A stretch of 41,720 nt of DNA from JAUVUV01 sp964548275 (GCA_964548275.1 CAZJQI010000038.1:1-41720); one strand, 5' to 3'; numbered from the stretch's first letter, positions 6,816 to 15,329 are shown. Program-made: numbers and translations. Notes: generated from the sequence alone by a model not told the origin.

Positions 6816-8005
6816 GGCTTAGAAAGAGACTTTTTCACCCACCTGAAAAACATCTGGTTATCTCCGAGCCCGTCATAGGAAAAGAAACAGTATCCTCCCG
6901 GTTGCAAGGGTGTAATTTTACGCACCCTTTCGATTATTTCCGACACCGGCACATCATAGGCGCGCAAGCCCGCCCAGACTTTCTCTCCTCCCACTGCCCC
7001 GCAGGCTTGCGAAATCTGGCTGTAGACCACATCCGGCCTGGTGCTGTAAGCCATCGGCAGAACCATATCGAGATAGCCCTTCCTGACCCAACCCGGCCAA
7101 TCCTGACCGTACAGCCGGAAAGCGGAAACGATTTCGGGTTTAACCGCGGCTGAGCGCACAAGCTGCGGTTTCAACTGGTTCAGCTTCTCGGCGAGACGGG
7201 CCAGGAATACGGTAATAATTTCCGCGCGAAAGACTTTCCACTCTTCCAGCAGCCTGTTATATGCATCCTCTCCGTTGTGAGTTTTAATCCTGTCCGCCTC
7301 CTGGAAAAGGCTGCGCGGGTCCACCCCGGCAATATTCTGAAAACCTTTGCGCGCCTCGGGGCTGAAATCCACTGTTTCCATCGGGTAGCGAATGTAGTCC
7401 AGGTGAATTCCATCCACCGGGTAGCAACTCACCAGGTCGATGATGAACTCCTCGAGCATAGCGGTTGCCTCCTGCTTGGCAGGCGAAAGGAAAACGCCTG
7501 TAATTCCCAGCTTTTTGAAAAGGGGCTGGGAGTAGCGGGCAAGGGAACCGCCGCTGCGGTCGGTCATCATCCATTCGGGATGCCGGTTGAGCACGTGGCC
7601 GGGATCCTCCGGCAGCCTACCGTTGGACCAGACCAGCAGGGCATTGACCCAGGCGTGGACCTTGATCCCGCGAGCATGAGCTTTCTGAATGACATAGGCC
7701 AGAGGATCGAATCCAGAGTCGAGAAGCTCGCGGCAATTTTCCGCCGGGGGGTAAACCCTGGAGGGGAAGTAAGCGTCCGCGCGGCCGCAAACCTGTACGA
7801 AAAGATTATCAAATCCTGCATCTGCAGTTCTGCTAACCATCTGGTCGATACTTGCAGACGACAGGAGGCTCGTCCTTACCACCCAGAGCGCCTTTGCCTG
7901 TGCAGAGTGGGCTGAATGTGTCAGGTTGAATACCGCCTCTCCGGTGAAAAGAAAGGCCATGAAACAGACTAACTGCACGATACTCCTGGGTTCAGCTTTC
8001 TGCAT
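6812..8005 (-). CDS. Secreted GHL10-family (DUF187-type) glycoside-hydrolase-like protein
   Basis: A 397-aa protein of the family-10-like glycosylhydrolase group (GHL10), TIM-barrel proteins thought to act on cell-wall or storage glycans; substrates are mostly unknown. After a hydrophobic signal (about 9-27, likely cut near SAQA at 34-37) come VVRTSL (42-47), VQVCGRADAYFPS (70-82), KVHAWVN (115-121) and the hallmark HLDYIRYP (201-208), whose Asp is a candidate catalytic residue. I chose ATG at 8005, which has GGAG eight nt upstream and starts the signal peptide; the frame is open back to a GTG at 8056. It is downstream of rplQ on the same strand with a 101-nt gap and may be read through from that operon. 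Confidence 0.85.
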   Translation of the reverse strand: MQKAEPRSIVQLVCFMAFLFTGEAVFNLTHSAHSAQAKALWVVRTSLLSSASIDQMVSRTADAGFDNLFVQVCGRADAYFPSRVYPPAENCRELLDSGFDPLAYVIQKAHARGIKVHAWVNALLVWSNGRLPEDPGHVLNRHPEWMMTDRSGGSLARYSQPLFKKLGITGVFLSPAKQEATAMLEEFIIDLVSCYPVDGIHLDYIRYPMETVDFSPEARKGFQNIAGVDPRSLFQEADRIKTHNGEDAYNRLLEEWKVFRAEIITVFLARLAEKLNQLKPQLVRSAAVKPEIVSAFRLYGQDWPGWVRKGYLDMVLPMAYSTRPDVVYSQISQACGAVGGEKVWAGLRAYDVPVSEIIERVRKITPLQPGGYCFFSYDGLGDNQMFFRWVKKSLSKP

Positions 8006-8106
8006 GAGCCGCGCTCCGGGTAAGAAAAAAGGCAAGAAAGCCGCGGGGGAAACCACGCTGTCTTACCTTTTCAAATTCATCTATCAAGAGCGTTGTCTTT
8101 TGAGGA

Positions 8107-8757
8107 CTACCCGCTTTTTTTCTCCTCTTCCTTCCCTTCTTCTTCTTCACCCTTTTCCTCGGCTCCTGCGGCAGCTTCCTGCGGTTTTTCAGCTGCTGCT
8201 GCGGGGGTTTTTTCATCAGCCTGGGCAGCCTTTTTCTCTGCTTCTGGAGCGGTCTCCTCAGCCGGGGCTTCCGTTGGGGAAGCTTCAGGAGCAGCTCCTT
8301 CTGCAGCCTCTTCGCTTTCCTGTGCCACAACCCTGGCGGGCTCGGCCTCTTTCTTCCTCCCTCTGCGGCGGCGTTTCCGTGCGCCGGATTTCCGTGACTC
8401 CTCTTCGGGAATCAGTTCGAGAAGTGCCATCGGAGCATTGTCGCCTGCCCGGCTGCCGATCTTGATAATCCGCGTATAGCCGCCTGGACGATCTTTAAAG
8501 CGCGCACCCAGGGTTTCGAAAAGCTTCCTGACCACTTCCTTGTCCCGGATGAACCTGAGAACCTGCCTGCGGGCGTGAAGATCTCCGCGCCTGGCAAAAG
8601 TGATAATCTTCTCGGCCAAAGGACGGGCTTGCTTGGCCTTGGCCGTAGTAGTTATTATTTTCTCGTGAACAAAGAGACTGGTAATCAGGTTGCTGAGCAG
8701 CCACTTGCGATGGCTGCGGGTACGGTTCAACGCTCTTCCCTTTTTCTTGTGTCTCAT
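8107..8757 (-). CDS. rplQ: 50S ribosomal protein L17 with a long acidic C-terminal tail
   Basis: L17 sits near the polypeptide exit of the large subunit. Residues 1-~120 are canonical (MRHKKKGRALNRTRSHRKWL, RIIKIGSRAGDNAPMALLEL). After a basic KRRRRGRKK patch, the last ~85 residues are low-complexity Ala/Glu/Pro/Lys. That makes 216 aa against the usual 115-130. The tail has no stop-codon or frame disturbance, so it looks like a real extension. The ATG has AAGGA upstream. It is the last gene of the ribosomal run, 81 nt after rpoA; I see no clear terminator behind it. Confidence 0.95.
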   Translation of the reverse strand: MRHKKKGRALNRTRSHRKWLLSNLITSLFVHEKIITTTAKAKQARPLAEKIITFARRGDLHARRQVLRFIRDKEVVRKLFETLGARFKDRPGGYTRIIKIGSRAGDNAPMALLELIPEEESRKSGARKRRRRGRKKEAEPARVVAQESEEAAEGAAPEASPTEAPAEETAPEAEKKAAQADEKTPAAAAEKPQEAAAGAEEKGEEEEGKEEEKKSG

Positions 8758-8838
8758 CGTGTGAGTCCTTATCTGCTGGAATCATTCTTTCTTTCTTTTC
8801 GATGAAGCGAGAGTTTTTCAACATCCCCTACACCTGAA

Positions 8839-9861
8839 TCAGGAGTCAGCCTCCTTGTTTTCCTCTACCTCTTCATCGAGCTCCCACTCACCCTTTTCAT
8901 TCATTTTTAGTTGCATGGCGAAATGCATCCCATGGCGAGCCAGGATTTCGCTTATCTCGTTCAAGGACTTGCGACCGAAGTTGCGGAACTTGATCATCTC
9001 ATTCTCGGTTTTCTGCACGAGTTCGCCGAGAGTTTTAATATTAGAGGCTTGCAAGCAATTGCTGCTGCGCACGGATAACTCGAGTTCCTCGACACTGCGG
9101 TTAAAGAGCTCCTTGAGCCGGTTTTTGTGAAGGTCTTCTACGGCGGTTTTTTCTTCCTCCGGCTCGCTGAAAGATTTCAGAAATTCCAGATGCTTGACCA
9201 GCAACTCGGCGGATTTGATCACCACATCTTCAGGGCTTATCGCCCCGTTGGTATGAACCTTCATGAGTAGCTTGTCGTAATCGGTGCGCTGGCCCACCCG
9301 TTGCTCCTCAACGTCAAAGGAAACTTTCACCACCGGGGAAAAGATCGAATCGACCTGAATCAGCTGGGGATCATCCTCCGGGAGTTCATGCTGATAGGAG
9401 CTATAATAGCCTCTGCCGTTTTTGACCAGCAGTTCCATCCTGACCTGCTTGTCTTCCTTGAGACTGAAAAGGTACAGATTTTTATTCACGACTTCAATCT
9501 TGGCCGGTGTATGGATCTGCCCGGCAGTGACCTCACCTTTTTTGGAAACTTCCAGTTTGCAGACAACCTCATCTTTGCCTTCTTTGCCCTTGAAAACGAC
9601 CTTTTTAAGGTTAAGAATAACCTCGGCCACATCCTCGAGCACCCCGGGAATAGTGGAGAATTCGTGAAGCACGCCATCAATCCTTACTGCCCAAATCGCA
9701 TACCCTTCGATCGATGACAAAAGCACCCTTCTCAAAGCATTGCCAAGAGTCAGACCGAATCCCCGATCGAGTGGATAAACACTGAACTCTCCATAATAAT
9801 CCGTATAGGTCTTTGAATTTTTTTCTATTCTCGAGGGCCAAACTATATTTTTTAGAGTCAT
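8839..9861 (-). CDS. rpoA: DNA-directed RNA polymerase subunit alpha
   Basis: A 340-aa alpha subunit that dimerises to seed polymerase assembly. The N-terminal domain carries FTLGNALRR-like GLTLGNALRRVLLSSI, and the C-terminal domain (about 255-320) keeps ELELSVRSSNCL and RNFGRKSLNEI for contacts with UP elements and activators. A short acidic tail follows. The frame is open to 9924, but the ATG at 9861 (MTLKNIVWPSRIE) fits the family, with GGGGGAG 11 nt upstream. The 167-nt spacer after rpsD contains alternative stems (see findings). Confidence 0.97.
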   Translation of the reverse strand: MTLKNIVWPSRIEKNSKTYTDYYGEFSVYPLDRGFGLTLGNALRRVLLSSIEGYAIWAVRIDGVLHEFSTIPGVLEDVAEVILNLKKVVFKGKEGKDEVVCKLEVSKKGEVTAGQIHTPAKIEVVNKNLYLFSLKEDKQVRMELLVKNGRGYYSSYQHELPEDDPQLIQVDSIFSPVVKVSFDVEEQRVGQRTDYDKLLMKVHTNGAISPEDVVIKSAELLVKHLEFLKSFSEPEEEKTAVEDLHKNRLKELFNRSVEELELSVRSSNCLQASNIKTLGELVQKTENEMIKFRNFGRKSLNEISEILARHGMHFAMQLKMNEKGEWELDEEVEENKEADS

Positions 9862-10028
9862 AACAGCTATTGCTCCCCCTTGAATGAACAAAATATTCTG
9901 GGAAATAGCTTCTGATACGATCAAACAGCTAATTTACCCAATCCAAATTAGAATTTTGACTGATCCGTCCCAACCAAGCCCTCTCCGAGAGAGTGGAACC
10001 ATCTATCCGGGAGGGCAAATCATAGGTT

Positions 10029-10664
10029 TTATTTGGAATACAATTCGACTATCAATTGCTCCTGAGCGGTGATCGGAATATTCTCCCTGGTCGGGATTTC
10101 CAGCAATTTCCCGGTCTGAGTTTTATAATCTACAGTGAGCCAGGAAACGACATCCTGCTTTCCCCTGCGCTCGATAGTAGAGAGCACGAGACCGAGATTG
10201 CGGCTCGGTTCCTTGACACTGACTTTCTGGCCGGGACTTACCTGGAAAGAGGGGACATCGACAATTTTTCCGTTAACCAGGACATGGCAATGCCTGACAA
10301 GCTGGCGAGCACTTTTACGGCTCGGTGCAAAACCAAGGCGGTAAATCAGGTTATCCAGCCTGGTCTCCAGTAACCGGAGCAGGTTTTCACCGGTAACCCC
10401 GCTCTGCCGTGAGGCTTTATTGTAATAGTTTCGGAACTGTTTCTCCAGAACGCCGTAGATTCGTTTCACTTTTTGCTTTTCCCGCAGCTGCAGGCTGTAG
10501 TCGCTCACCTTTCTCCTTCGCCCTGCCATTCGGCCGTGCTGTCCCGGAGCGAAATTTTTACGTTCGATCGCGCACTTATCGGTATAGCATCTTTCTCCCT
10601 TGAGGAACAGCTTCATCCCTTCCCTACGGCACAGCTTGCAACTTGCTTCAGTATAACGCGCCAT
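10029..10664 (-). CDS. rpsD: 30S ribosomal protein S4, zinc-binding form
   Basis: S4 is a primary 16S rRNA binder at the mRNA entry side and affects accuracy. This 211-aa protein has the C+ N-terminus with Cys9, Cys12, Cys26 and Cys31 as a zinc site, and an S4 RNA-binding fold around RLDNLIYRLGFAPSRKSARQ. GGAGG lies 9 nt before the ATG. In several bacteria S4 represses its own operon; no such site can be claimed here. Confidence 0.97.
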   Translation of the reverse strand: MARYTEASCKLCRREGMKLFLKGERCYTDKCAIERKNFAPGQHGRMAGRRRKVSDYSLQLREKQKVKRIYGVLEKQFRNYYNKASRQSGVTGENLLRLLETRLDNLIYRLGFAPSRKSARQLVRHCHVLVNGKIVDVPSFQVSPGQKVSVKEPSRNLGLVLSTIERRGKQDVVSWLTVDYKTQTGKLLEIPTRENIPITAQEQLIVELYSK

Positions 10665-10687
10665 CAGATTTCCTCCAAAAATGATAA

Positions 10688-11086
10688 CTAGACTCGCCTG
10701 CGTTTAGGCGGCCGGCAGCCATTGTGCGGTATCGGGGTTACATCTTTGATAGACCTGATACTCAAACCCGCGGACTGTATGGCCTGGATTGCGGACTCCC
10801 TGCCCGCGCCGGGACCCTGCACCCGTACGTGAACCCTTTTCATGCCGAGATTTAAGGCCTCTTTGGCAGCGGAATCGGCGATTGTCTGGGCCGCAAATGG
10901 CGTGCTCTTCTTCGACCCCTTGAACCCGCATTTTCCAGCACTGCTCCAGAGAATCGTGTCACCGCTTATATCCGTGATAGTAACAATCGTGTTGTTGAAA
11001 CTTGCCTTGATATAAGCGATACCTTCACTTTCTACTTTTTTAATCTTTTTTTTGCCTTTCGAGCTTTTTTTTGACGGAGCCGGCAT
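10688..11086 (-). CDS. rpsK: 30S ribosomal protein S11
   Basis: S11 forms part of the small-subunit platform near the E-site mRNA. The 132-aa sequence has a Lys-rich N-terminus followed by ASFNNTIVTITD, and ends with the family signature DVTPIPHNGCRPPKRRRV. CAGGAG precedes the ATG by 6 nt. It lies between rpsM and rpsD in the usual alpha-operon order, 23 nt before rpsD. Confidence 0.97.
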   Translation of the reverse strand: MPAPSKKSSKGKKKIKKVESEGIAYIKASFNNTIVTITDISGDTILWSSAGKCGFKGSKKSTPFAAQTIADSAAKEALNLGMKRVHVRVQGPGAGRESAIQAIQSAGLSIRSIKDVTPIPHNGCRPPKRRRV

Positions 11087-11178
11087 TTCTACTCCTGTAT
11101 CTAGCCCTGAACGGGACTGTTTTTATTAATGAAACGAATGGCCCGGCGGAATTCCCTCTCAGATGCCAAGCCGCGGGA

Positions 11179-11562
11179 TTACTTCTTGGCTCTCACCTTT
11201 TTCTTTCCGGCGATCGCCACACGCGGTCCCTTGTGCGTGCGCGCGTTGGTGTGGGTGCGCTGACCGCGGACCGGCAGTTTGCGGCGATGACGGATACCCC
11301 GGTAGCAGCCGATATCCATCAGCCGCTTGATATTCATCGCTATCCCGGTGCGAAGTGCCCCCTCGATTTTATAATCGCGTTCGATCACGCCACGAAGGCG
11401 GGTCTGGTCGCTGTCGGTCAAATCCATGACCTTGGTATTAGGATCGATCCCGGCTTCTTCCAGGATTTTCCTGGCCGAGGAGCGGCCAATCCCGTAAATA
11501 TAAGTCAGGCCGATCTCAATCCTTTTATTTTTGGGAAGATCGACTCCGGCAATCCGAGCCAT
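11179..11562 (-). CDS. rpsM: 30S ribosomal protein S13
   Basis: S13 in the 30S head touches the P-site tRNA and forms inter-subunit bridge B1. The protein is 127 aa and begins MARIAGVDLPKNKRIEIGLT. The C-terminal RGQRTHTNARTHKGPR motif and a basic tail are present. The frame is open upstream to 11643, but the ATG at 11562 has GGAG eight nt upstream and matches the family start exactly. It follows rpmJ by 37 nt. Confidence 0.97.
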   Translation of the reverse strand: MARIAGVDLPKNKRIEIGLTYIYGIGRSSARKILEEAGIDPNTKVMDLTDSDQTRLRGVIERDYKIEGALRTGIAMNIKRLMDIGCYRGIRHRRKLPVRGQRTHTNARTHKGPRVAIAGKKKVRAKK

Positions 11563-11599
11563 AAACAAATCTCCGGTTGAATAATTATTTAATATTCTT

Positions 11600-11713
11600 T
11601 CAGCCCTGGCGCTGTTTGTGTTTGGGGTTCTTGCAAATAACACGCACTACGCCTCGCCTGCGAATAATCTTGCAATATTCACAAATCCTCTTAACAGAAC
11701 TGCGAACTTTCAT
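11600..11713 (-). CDS. rpmJ: 50S ribosomal protein L36, zinc-binding form
   Basis: I read this 37-aa gene directly from the minus strand: it starts MKVRSSVKRICEYCKIIRRR and ends KNPKHKQRQG with a TGA stop. Cys11, Cys14, Cys27 and His32 form the zinc ribbon typical of the C+ type. GGAGAAAAG precedes the ATG. It lies between infA and rpsM, its usual place. L36 helps stabilise the 50S region near the factor-binding side. Confidence 0.96.
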   Translation of the reverse strand: MKVRSSVKRICEYCKIIRRRGVVRVICKNPKHKQRQG

Positions 11714-11737
11714 CTTTTCTCCAGATACATTTCTGCT

Positions 11738-11956
11738 TTATTTATACCGGTAGGTAATACGTCCACGGCTCAAATCGTAAGGGCTCAGTTCGAGAGCCAC
11801 CTTGTCGCCAGGCAGAATCCGGATGAAATTCATCCGCATTTTGCCGCTGATATGCGCCAGAACCTCGTGGTCGTTTTCCAGCTTGACCCTGAACATAGCA
11901 TTGGGCAAAGGTTCCAATACCGTACCGGTCACCTGTATTGCTTCTTCCTTGGGCAT
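11738..11956 (-). CDS. infA: Translation initiation factor IF-1
   Basis: A 72-aa single OB-fold protein that occupies the A site of the 30S subunit during initiation and supports IF-2 and IF-3. The family pattern is clear: VTGTVLEPLPNAMFRVKLEN, HISGKMRMNFIRILPGD and the ending LSPYDLSRGRITYRYK. It is 45 nt after map and 24 nt before rpmJ. A G-rich site (GGGGATTAGAGGG) lies just before the ATG. Confidence 0.97.
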   Translation of the reverse strand: MPKEEAIQVTGTVLEPLPNAMFRVKLENDHEVLAHISGKMRMNFIRILPGDKVALELSPYDLSRGRITYRYK

Positions 11957-12001
11957 CCCTCTAATCCCCTGGCTTATTGAACGATTGAGGGTGGATTCAG
12001 T

Positions 12002-12751
12002 CTAATTGGTTAAAATCTCCGGCCCATTCGGCCCGATAGCTACCGTATGCTCGAAATGAACTGAGAGCTTACCATCGTCTGTAACTACAGTCCAGTTGTC
12101 GGAAAGGATGCGCACTTCGTGCGTTCCTTCGTTTACCATCGGTTCGATGGCAAGCACCAGACCTTCTTTCAATAGATAGCCGCGTTTCGGGGTTCCGAAA
12201 TTCGGCACCTGGGGATCCTCGTGCAGGTTCTGCCCGATTCCGTGCCCCACCAGGTCCCGCACCACGGAGAAATTTTCCTTCCGGGCCACTTTCTGCACTG
12301 CCGCACCGATATCCCCGATGTGGTTATTGCCCACCGCCTGTTCAATCCCTGCGGTAAGAGCCCGGCGTGTGCAATCCATAAGTTTTATCTGCTGCCCGCT
12401 GGGCTTTCCGACACTGAAAGTGGCCGCAGCGTCGGCAAAATATCCCTTGCGGAAGACCCCGACGTCGATACCGATCAGGTCGCCGCCGTTGAGGATTTTA
12501 TCGCTTCTGGGTATTCCGTGTACTACCTCCTCGTTTACCGAGGTGCAAAGGGTGTTCGGGAACCCTCCGTAACCCTTGAAAGCAGCCCTGCAATCCGGAT
12601 AGGAGCCGATCAGTTTGTCTGCCGCCTGATCGAGTTCAAAAGTTGAAACTCCCGGTTTCACCATCTCACCGACCATAGCCAGAACCTCGGCCACGATCTT
12701 ACCTGCTTCCCTTATTTGGTTGATCTCGGAACGAGTCTTTAGAAAAACCAT
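12002..12751 (-). CDS. map: Type I methionine aminopeptidase
   Basis: It removes the N-terminal methionine from new proteins. The 249-aa pita-bread enzyme keeps all five metal ligands: Asp96 (GIDVG), Asp107 (FADAA), His170 (GHGIG), Glu203 (AIEPM) and Glu234 (FEHT); His78 (VHGIP) is the usual substrate contact. There is no N-terminal zinc-finger extension. Its AGGAGG site lies inside the end of secY, and only 2 nt separate the genes, so the two are probably translated in a coupled way. In many bacteria adk lies between secY and map; here it does not. Confidence 0.97.
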   Translation of the reverse strand: MVFLKTRSEINQIREAGKIVAEVLAMVGEMVKPGVSTFELDQAADKLIGSYPDCRAAFKGYGGFPNTLCTSVNEEVVHGIPRSDKILNGGDLIGIDVGVFRKGYFADAAATFSVGKPSGQQIKLMDCTRRALTAGIEQAVGNNHIGDIGAAVQKVARKENFSVVRDLVGHGIGQNLHEDPQVPNFGTPKRGYLLKEGLVLAIEPMVNEGTHEVRILSDNWTVVTDDGKLSVHFEHTVAIGPNGPEILTN

Positions 12752-12753
12752 TG

Positions 12754-14055
12754 CTATATCACCCTCCTGCCGGGTACCCTGGTCTTTTTCATGAAGCCGT
12801 CGTAATGGCGCATCAGCAGGTGGCTCTCCATCTGCTGAATGGTATCAAGCGCCACTCCCACACAAATCAGCAGACTCGTGCCGCCAAAATAGAACGGCAC
12901 GTTGATCCAGCGGATCATGTACATTGGCAGAACCGCTATCGCAGCCAGGAAAAGCGCGCCCGGCAGGGTGATACGGGTAAGTACCCTGTCAATGAACTCT
13001 GCAGTCCGCGCTCCGGGACGGATTCCTGGAATGAATCCACCCTGGCGCTTGAAATTTTCCGCCAGGTCGACCGGGTTAAAAATGACCGCTGTATAAAAAT
13101 AGGTAAAAAATATAATCATTAGCGTGTAAAAGACCGCGTACGTGTTGGTCTGCGGACTGAACATCCGGGCGATATCCTCGAGCCAGCTTCCCGGAGCGAT
13201 CAATTCGCCCAGAGTGGCAGGCACGATAATAACCGACTGGGCGAAAATTATCGGCATAACCCCGGCGCTGTTTATGCGAAGAGGCAGGTGGGTCTGCTGG
13301 CCTCCCATCACCTTGCGTCCGACCATCCGTTTGGGAATCTGGATCGGGATCTTGCGCGTGCCGAGGGTCATCACGATAACACCGGCGACCACAGCTATCA
13401 TCACCGCAACCAGGAGCAGCATCGGGATAACCCCGATCACGTCGTTTCTCAGCATTTCTATCGACTGGAAAACCGCGCCTGGGAACCGGTCGACAATGCC
13501 GAAGAAAATCAGCAGGCTCATCCCGTTGCCGATTCCACGCTCAGTGATCATCTCGCCCAGCCACATCACCAGCACCGCGCCGGTAGTCAGGGTCACCACG
13601 GTAGAGACACGGAAAAGCCAGAGGTTGGTCATACTCACCGCGCCCAGGCTCTGAAGCCAGGTGGCGATACCAACCGACTGGATGAATGCGAGCACCACCG
13701 TGCCGTAGCGGGTGTACTGAGTTATCTTTTTCCGGCCCTCCTCGCCCTCTTTCTGCAATTTTTCGAAATACGGGAACATGGGCGGCAGCAGCTGGAAAAT
13801 AATGGAGGAACTGATATAGGGCATGATCCCCAGGGCGAAAATAGTCGCTCTGGAGAGCCCGCCGCCGACAAACATATCCATCAAACCGAACAGGGTGTTC
13901 TGCTGCTGCCCGAACCACTCTGTGAGCCGGGAAATATCGATCCCGGGAGTTGTAATGTGCCCGCCGATACGGTAGATCACCACTATCAGGAACGTAAAGA
14001 GGAGCTTCCGTTTCAGTTCGGGCACATCGAAGATATTTTGCAGTCCTCTGGGCAT
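12754..14055 (-). CDS. secY: Preprotein translocase subunit SecY
   Basis: The 433-aa central channel protein of the Sec translocon, with ten predicted membrane helices. The N-terminus runs LKRKLLFTFLIVVIYRIGGHITTPGID, and the helix-2 plug region (SRATIFALGIMPYISSSIIFQLL) is clear. Later come the cytosolic loop with RKIPIQIPKRMVG and the C-terminal FGGTSLLICVGVALDT. The ATG overlaps the rplO stop codon by one base (TAATG), suggesting coupled translation. It works with SecE, encoded at 39611 in this window. Confidence 0.97.
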   Translation of the reverse strand: MPRGLQNIFDVPELKRKLLFTFLIVVIYRIGGHITTPGIDISRLTEWFGQQQNTLFGLMDMFVGGGLSRATIFALGIMPYISSSIIFQLLPPMFPYFEKLQKEGEEGRKKITQYTRYGTVVLAFIQSVGIATWLQSLGAVSMTNLWLFRVSTVVTLTTGAVLVMWLGEMITERGIGNGMSLLIFFGIVDRFPGAVFQSIEMLRNDVIGVIPMLLLVAVMIAVVAGVIVMTLGTRKIPIQIPKRMVGRKVMGGQQTHLPLRINSAGVMPIIFAQSVIIVPATLGELIAPGSWLEDIARMFSPQTNTYAVFYTLMIIFFTYFYTAVIFNPVDLAENFKRQGGFIPGIRPGARTAEFIDRVLTRITLPGALFLAAIAVLPMYMIRWINVPFYFGGTSLLICVGVALDTIQQMESHLLMRHYDGFMKKTRVPGRRVI

Positions 14056-14498
14056 TAGAGCACCTCGGCTTTGCCTCCAGCCGCTTCGATAACCTGGCGA
14101 GCCTTGGCACTGAATGCATGAGCTGAAACAGTCACCGGGAAGGAGAGTTCTCCATTGCCGAGAACTTTGACCGGCTTTTTAGCACTGCGGATCAGGCCGA
14201 GCTCAGCCATTTTTTCAGGGTCCAGGCTGTCGATTTTTCCGACACGGCTGATATCGGAGAGATTTACCACCTGGTAAGTCTTGCGAAAAGGGTTGTTGAA
14301 TCCGCGCTTGGGCAGCCGCCGTTGAATCGGCATCTGTCCGCCCTCGAACCATACCGGCATTTTATTGCTGCCGCTGCGTGATTTCTGGCCCTTGTGTCCA
14401 CGGCCGCAAGTGCCTCCGTAGCCGGAACCATTGCCCCGTCCAATTCGCTTACGGCTCCTTGTGGCTCTTTCAGGCTTTTTTAACTCGGACAATTTCAT
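14055..14498 (-). CDS. rplO: 50S ribosomal protein L15
   Basis: L15 is a late-binding protein at the core of the large subunit. The 147-aa sequence has the glycine- and arginine-rich N-terminal extension that threads into 23S rRNA (RKRIGRGNGSGYGGTCGRGH) and the globular KRGFNNPFRK and EKMAELGLI parts. A GGTAA site stands about 10 nt before the ATG, which is weak. The gene is 77 nt after rpmD and overlaps secY by one base. Confidence 0.96.
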   Translation of the reverse strand: MKLSELKKPERATRSRKRIGRGNGSGYGGTCGRGHKGQKSRSGSNKMPVWFEGGQMPIQRRLPKRGFNNPFRKTYQVVNLSDISRVGKIDSLDPEKMAELGLIRSAKKPVKVLGNGELSFPVTVSAHAFSAKARQVIEAAGGKAEVL

Positions 14499-14575
14499 CA
14501 GCGTAATTACCGTGGGTTTAATTTCCGTTTTTTCGAACCTGATTCAGAATTCGAAATTTTTACAGGCAGTCCAAA

Positions 14576-14761
14576 TCAATCAACCTCTTCCACCTTAACC
14601 AGGTGCTTTATCACGAAAATCATCCCGCGAATTTGCGGAGTATCGTTGTGTACCACGCTTTTCTGATGGTGGGTGAGTTTCAGCGCTCTCAGGGTAGCCT
14701 GATGGCGTTTCAGCGCTCCGATTCCACTTTTGATCTGGGTTATTTTCAATCTTTTACTCAC
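14576..14761 (-). CDS. rpmD: 50S ribosomal protein L30
   Basis: A 61-aa small protein on the large subunit surface. KITQIKSGIGALKRHQATLRALKL and VVHNDTPQIRGMI match the family, with the usual length of about 60. The start is GTG at 14761 and lies inside rpsE, giving an 8-nt overlap with the rpsE stop, so translation is likely coupled. It sits between rpsE and rplO as in most spc operons. Confidence 0.95.
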   Translation of the reverse strand: MSKRLKITQIKSGIGALKRHQATLRALKLTHHQKSVVHNDTPQIRGMIFVIKHLVKVEEVD

Positions 14762-15284
14762 TGGTCGCCTCCACCACTACCCGGTCTCCGGCAGCGACCT
14801 GTTCAACTGTAATCCCCCTCAGCCTGGCCACTTTCTGCAAGGTCATCAATTGCTTCAGGCCTTCCAAGGTGGCTTTGGCCATGTTGTGTGGATTGTTCGA
14901 ACCAAGGGACTTGGAGAGAATGTTGCTCACGCCAGCGCATTCGAGCACGGCGCGTACGCTGCTTCCAGCGATCACCCCGGTACCGGGTGTGGCAGGCTTG
15001 AGTATAACCTTGCCTGCGCCGTAGCGACCGAGTATTTCGTGGGGTATAGTACCCTTGAGAACCGGGACTTTGACCATGTTTTTCTTGGCAATTTCCACGC
15101 CCTTGCGAATAGCGTCACTTACTTCGTGGGCCTTGCCCATTCCGAGACCGACGTTGCCTTTGCCGTCACCCACAGCCACAAGGGCGCTGAAAGAAAATCT
15201 TCTGCCGCCCTTGACTACTTTGGCACAACGGTTGATTGCGATCACGTTTTCGATAAGATCAGTGCGTTCCTTGTTCAAATCCAA
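14754..15284 (-). CDS. rpsE: 30S ribosomal protein S5
   Basis: S5 lies at the mRNA entry channel with S3 and S4 and affects decoding accuracy. The 176-aa protein has the N-terminal double-stranded-RNA-binding fold (VAINRCAKVVKGGRRFSFSA, VGDGKGNVGLGMGKA) and the C-terminal domain with GTGVIAG and ARLRGITVEQVA. The start is TTG at 15284: an in-frame TGA stands two codons upstream and AAGGAG lies 8 nt before the TTG. No ATG in this frame could serve. Confidence 0.95.
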   Translation of the reverse strand: MDLNKERTDLIENVIAINRCAKVVKGGRRFSFSALVAVGDGKGNVGLGMGKAHEVSDAIRKGVEIAKKNMVKVPVLKGTIPHEILGRYGAGKVILKPATPGTGVIAGSSVRAVLECAGVSNILSKSLGSNNPHNMAKATLEGLKQLMTLQKVARLRGITVEQVAAGDRVVVEATSE

Positions 15285-15329
15285 TGCTCATTCTCCTTGA
15301 GATGAGAAGAAATACAGGAGCAAGGGCAG

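Noticed and set aside
13288..14058. 256-codon plus-strand frame opposite secY
   Set aside because: It is antisense to a clear SecY with full family match, and the protein is His/Asp-rich without domains.
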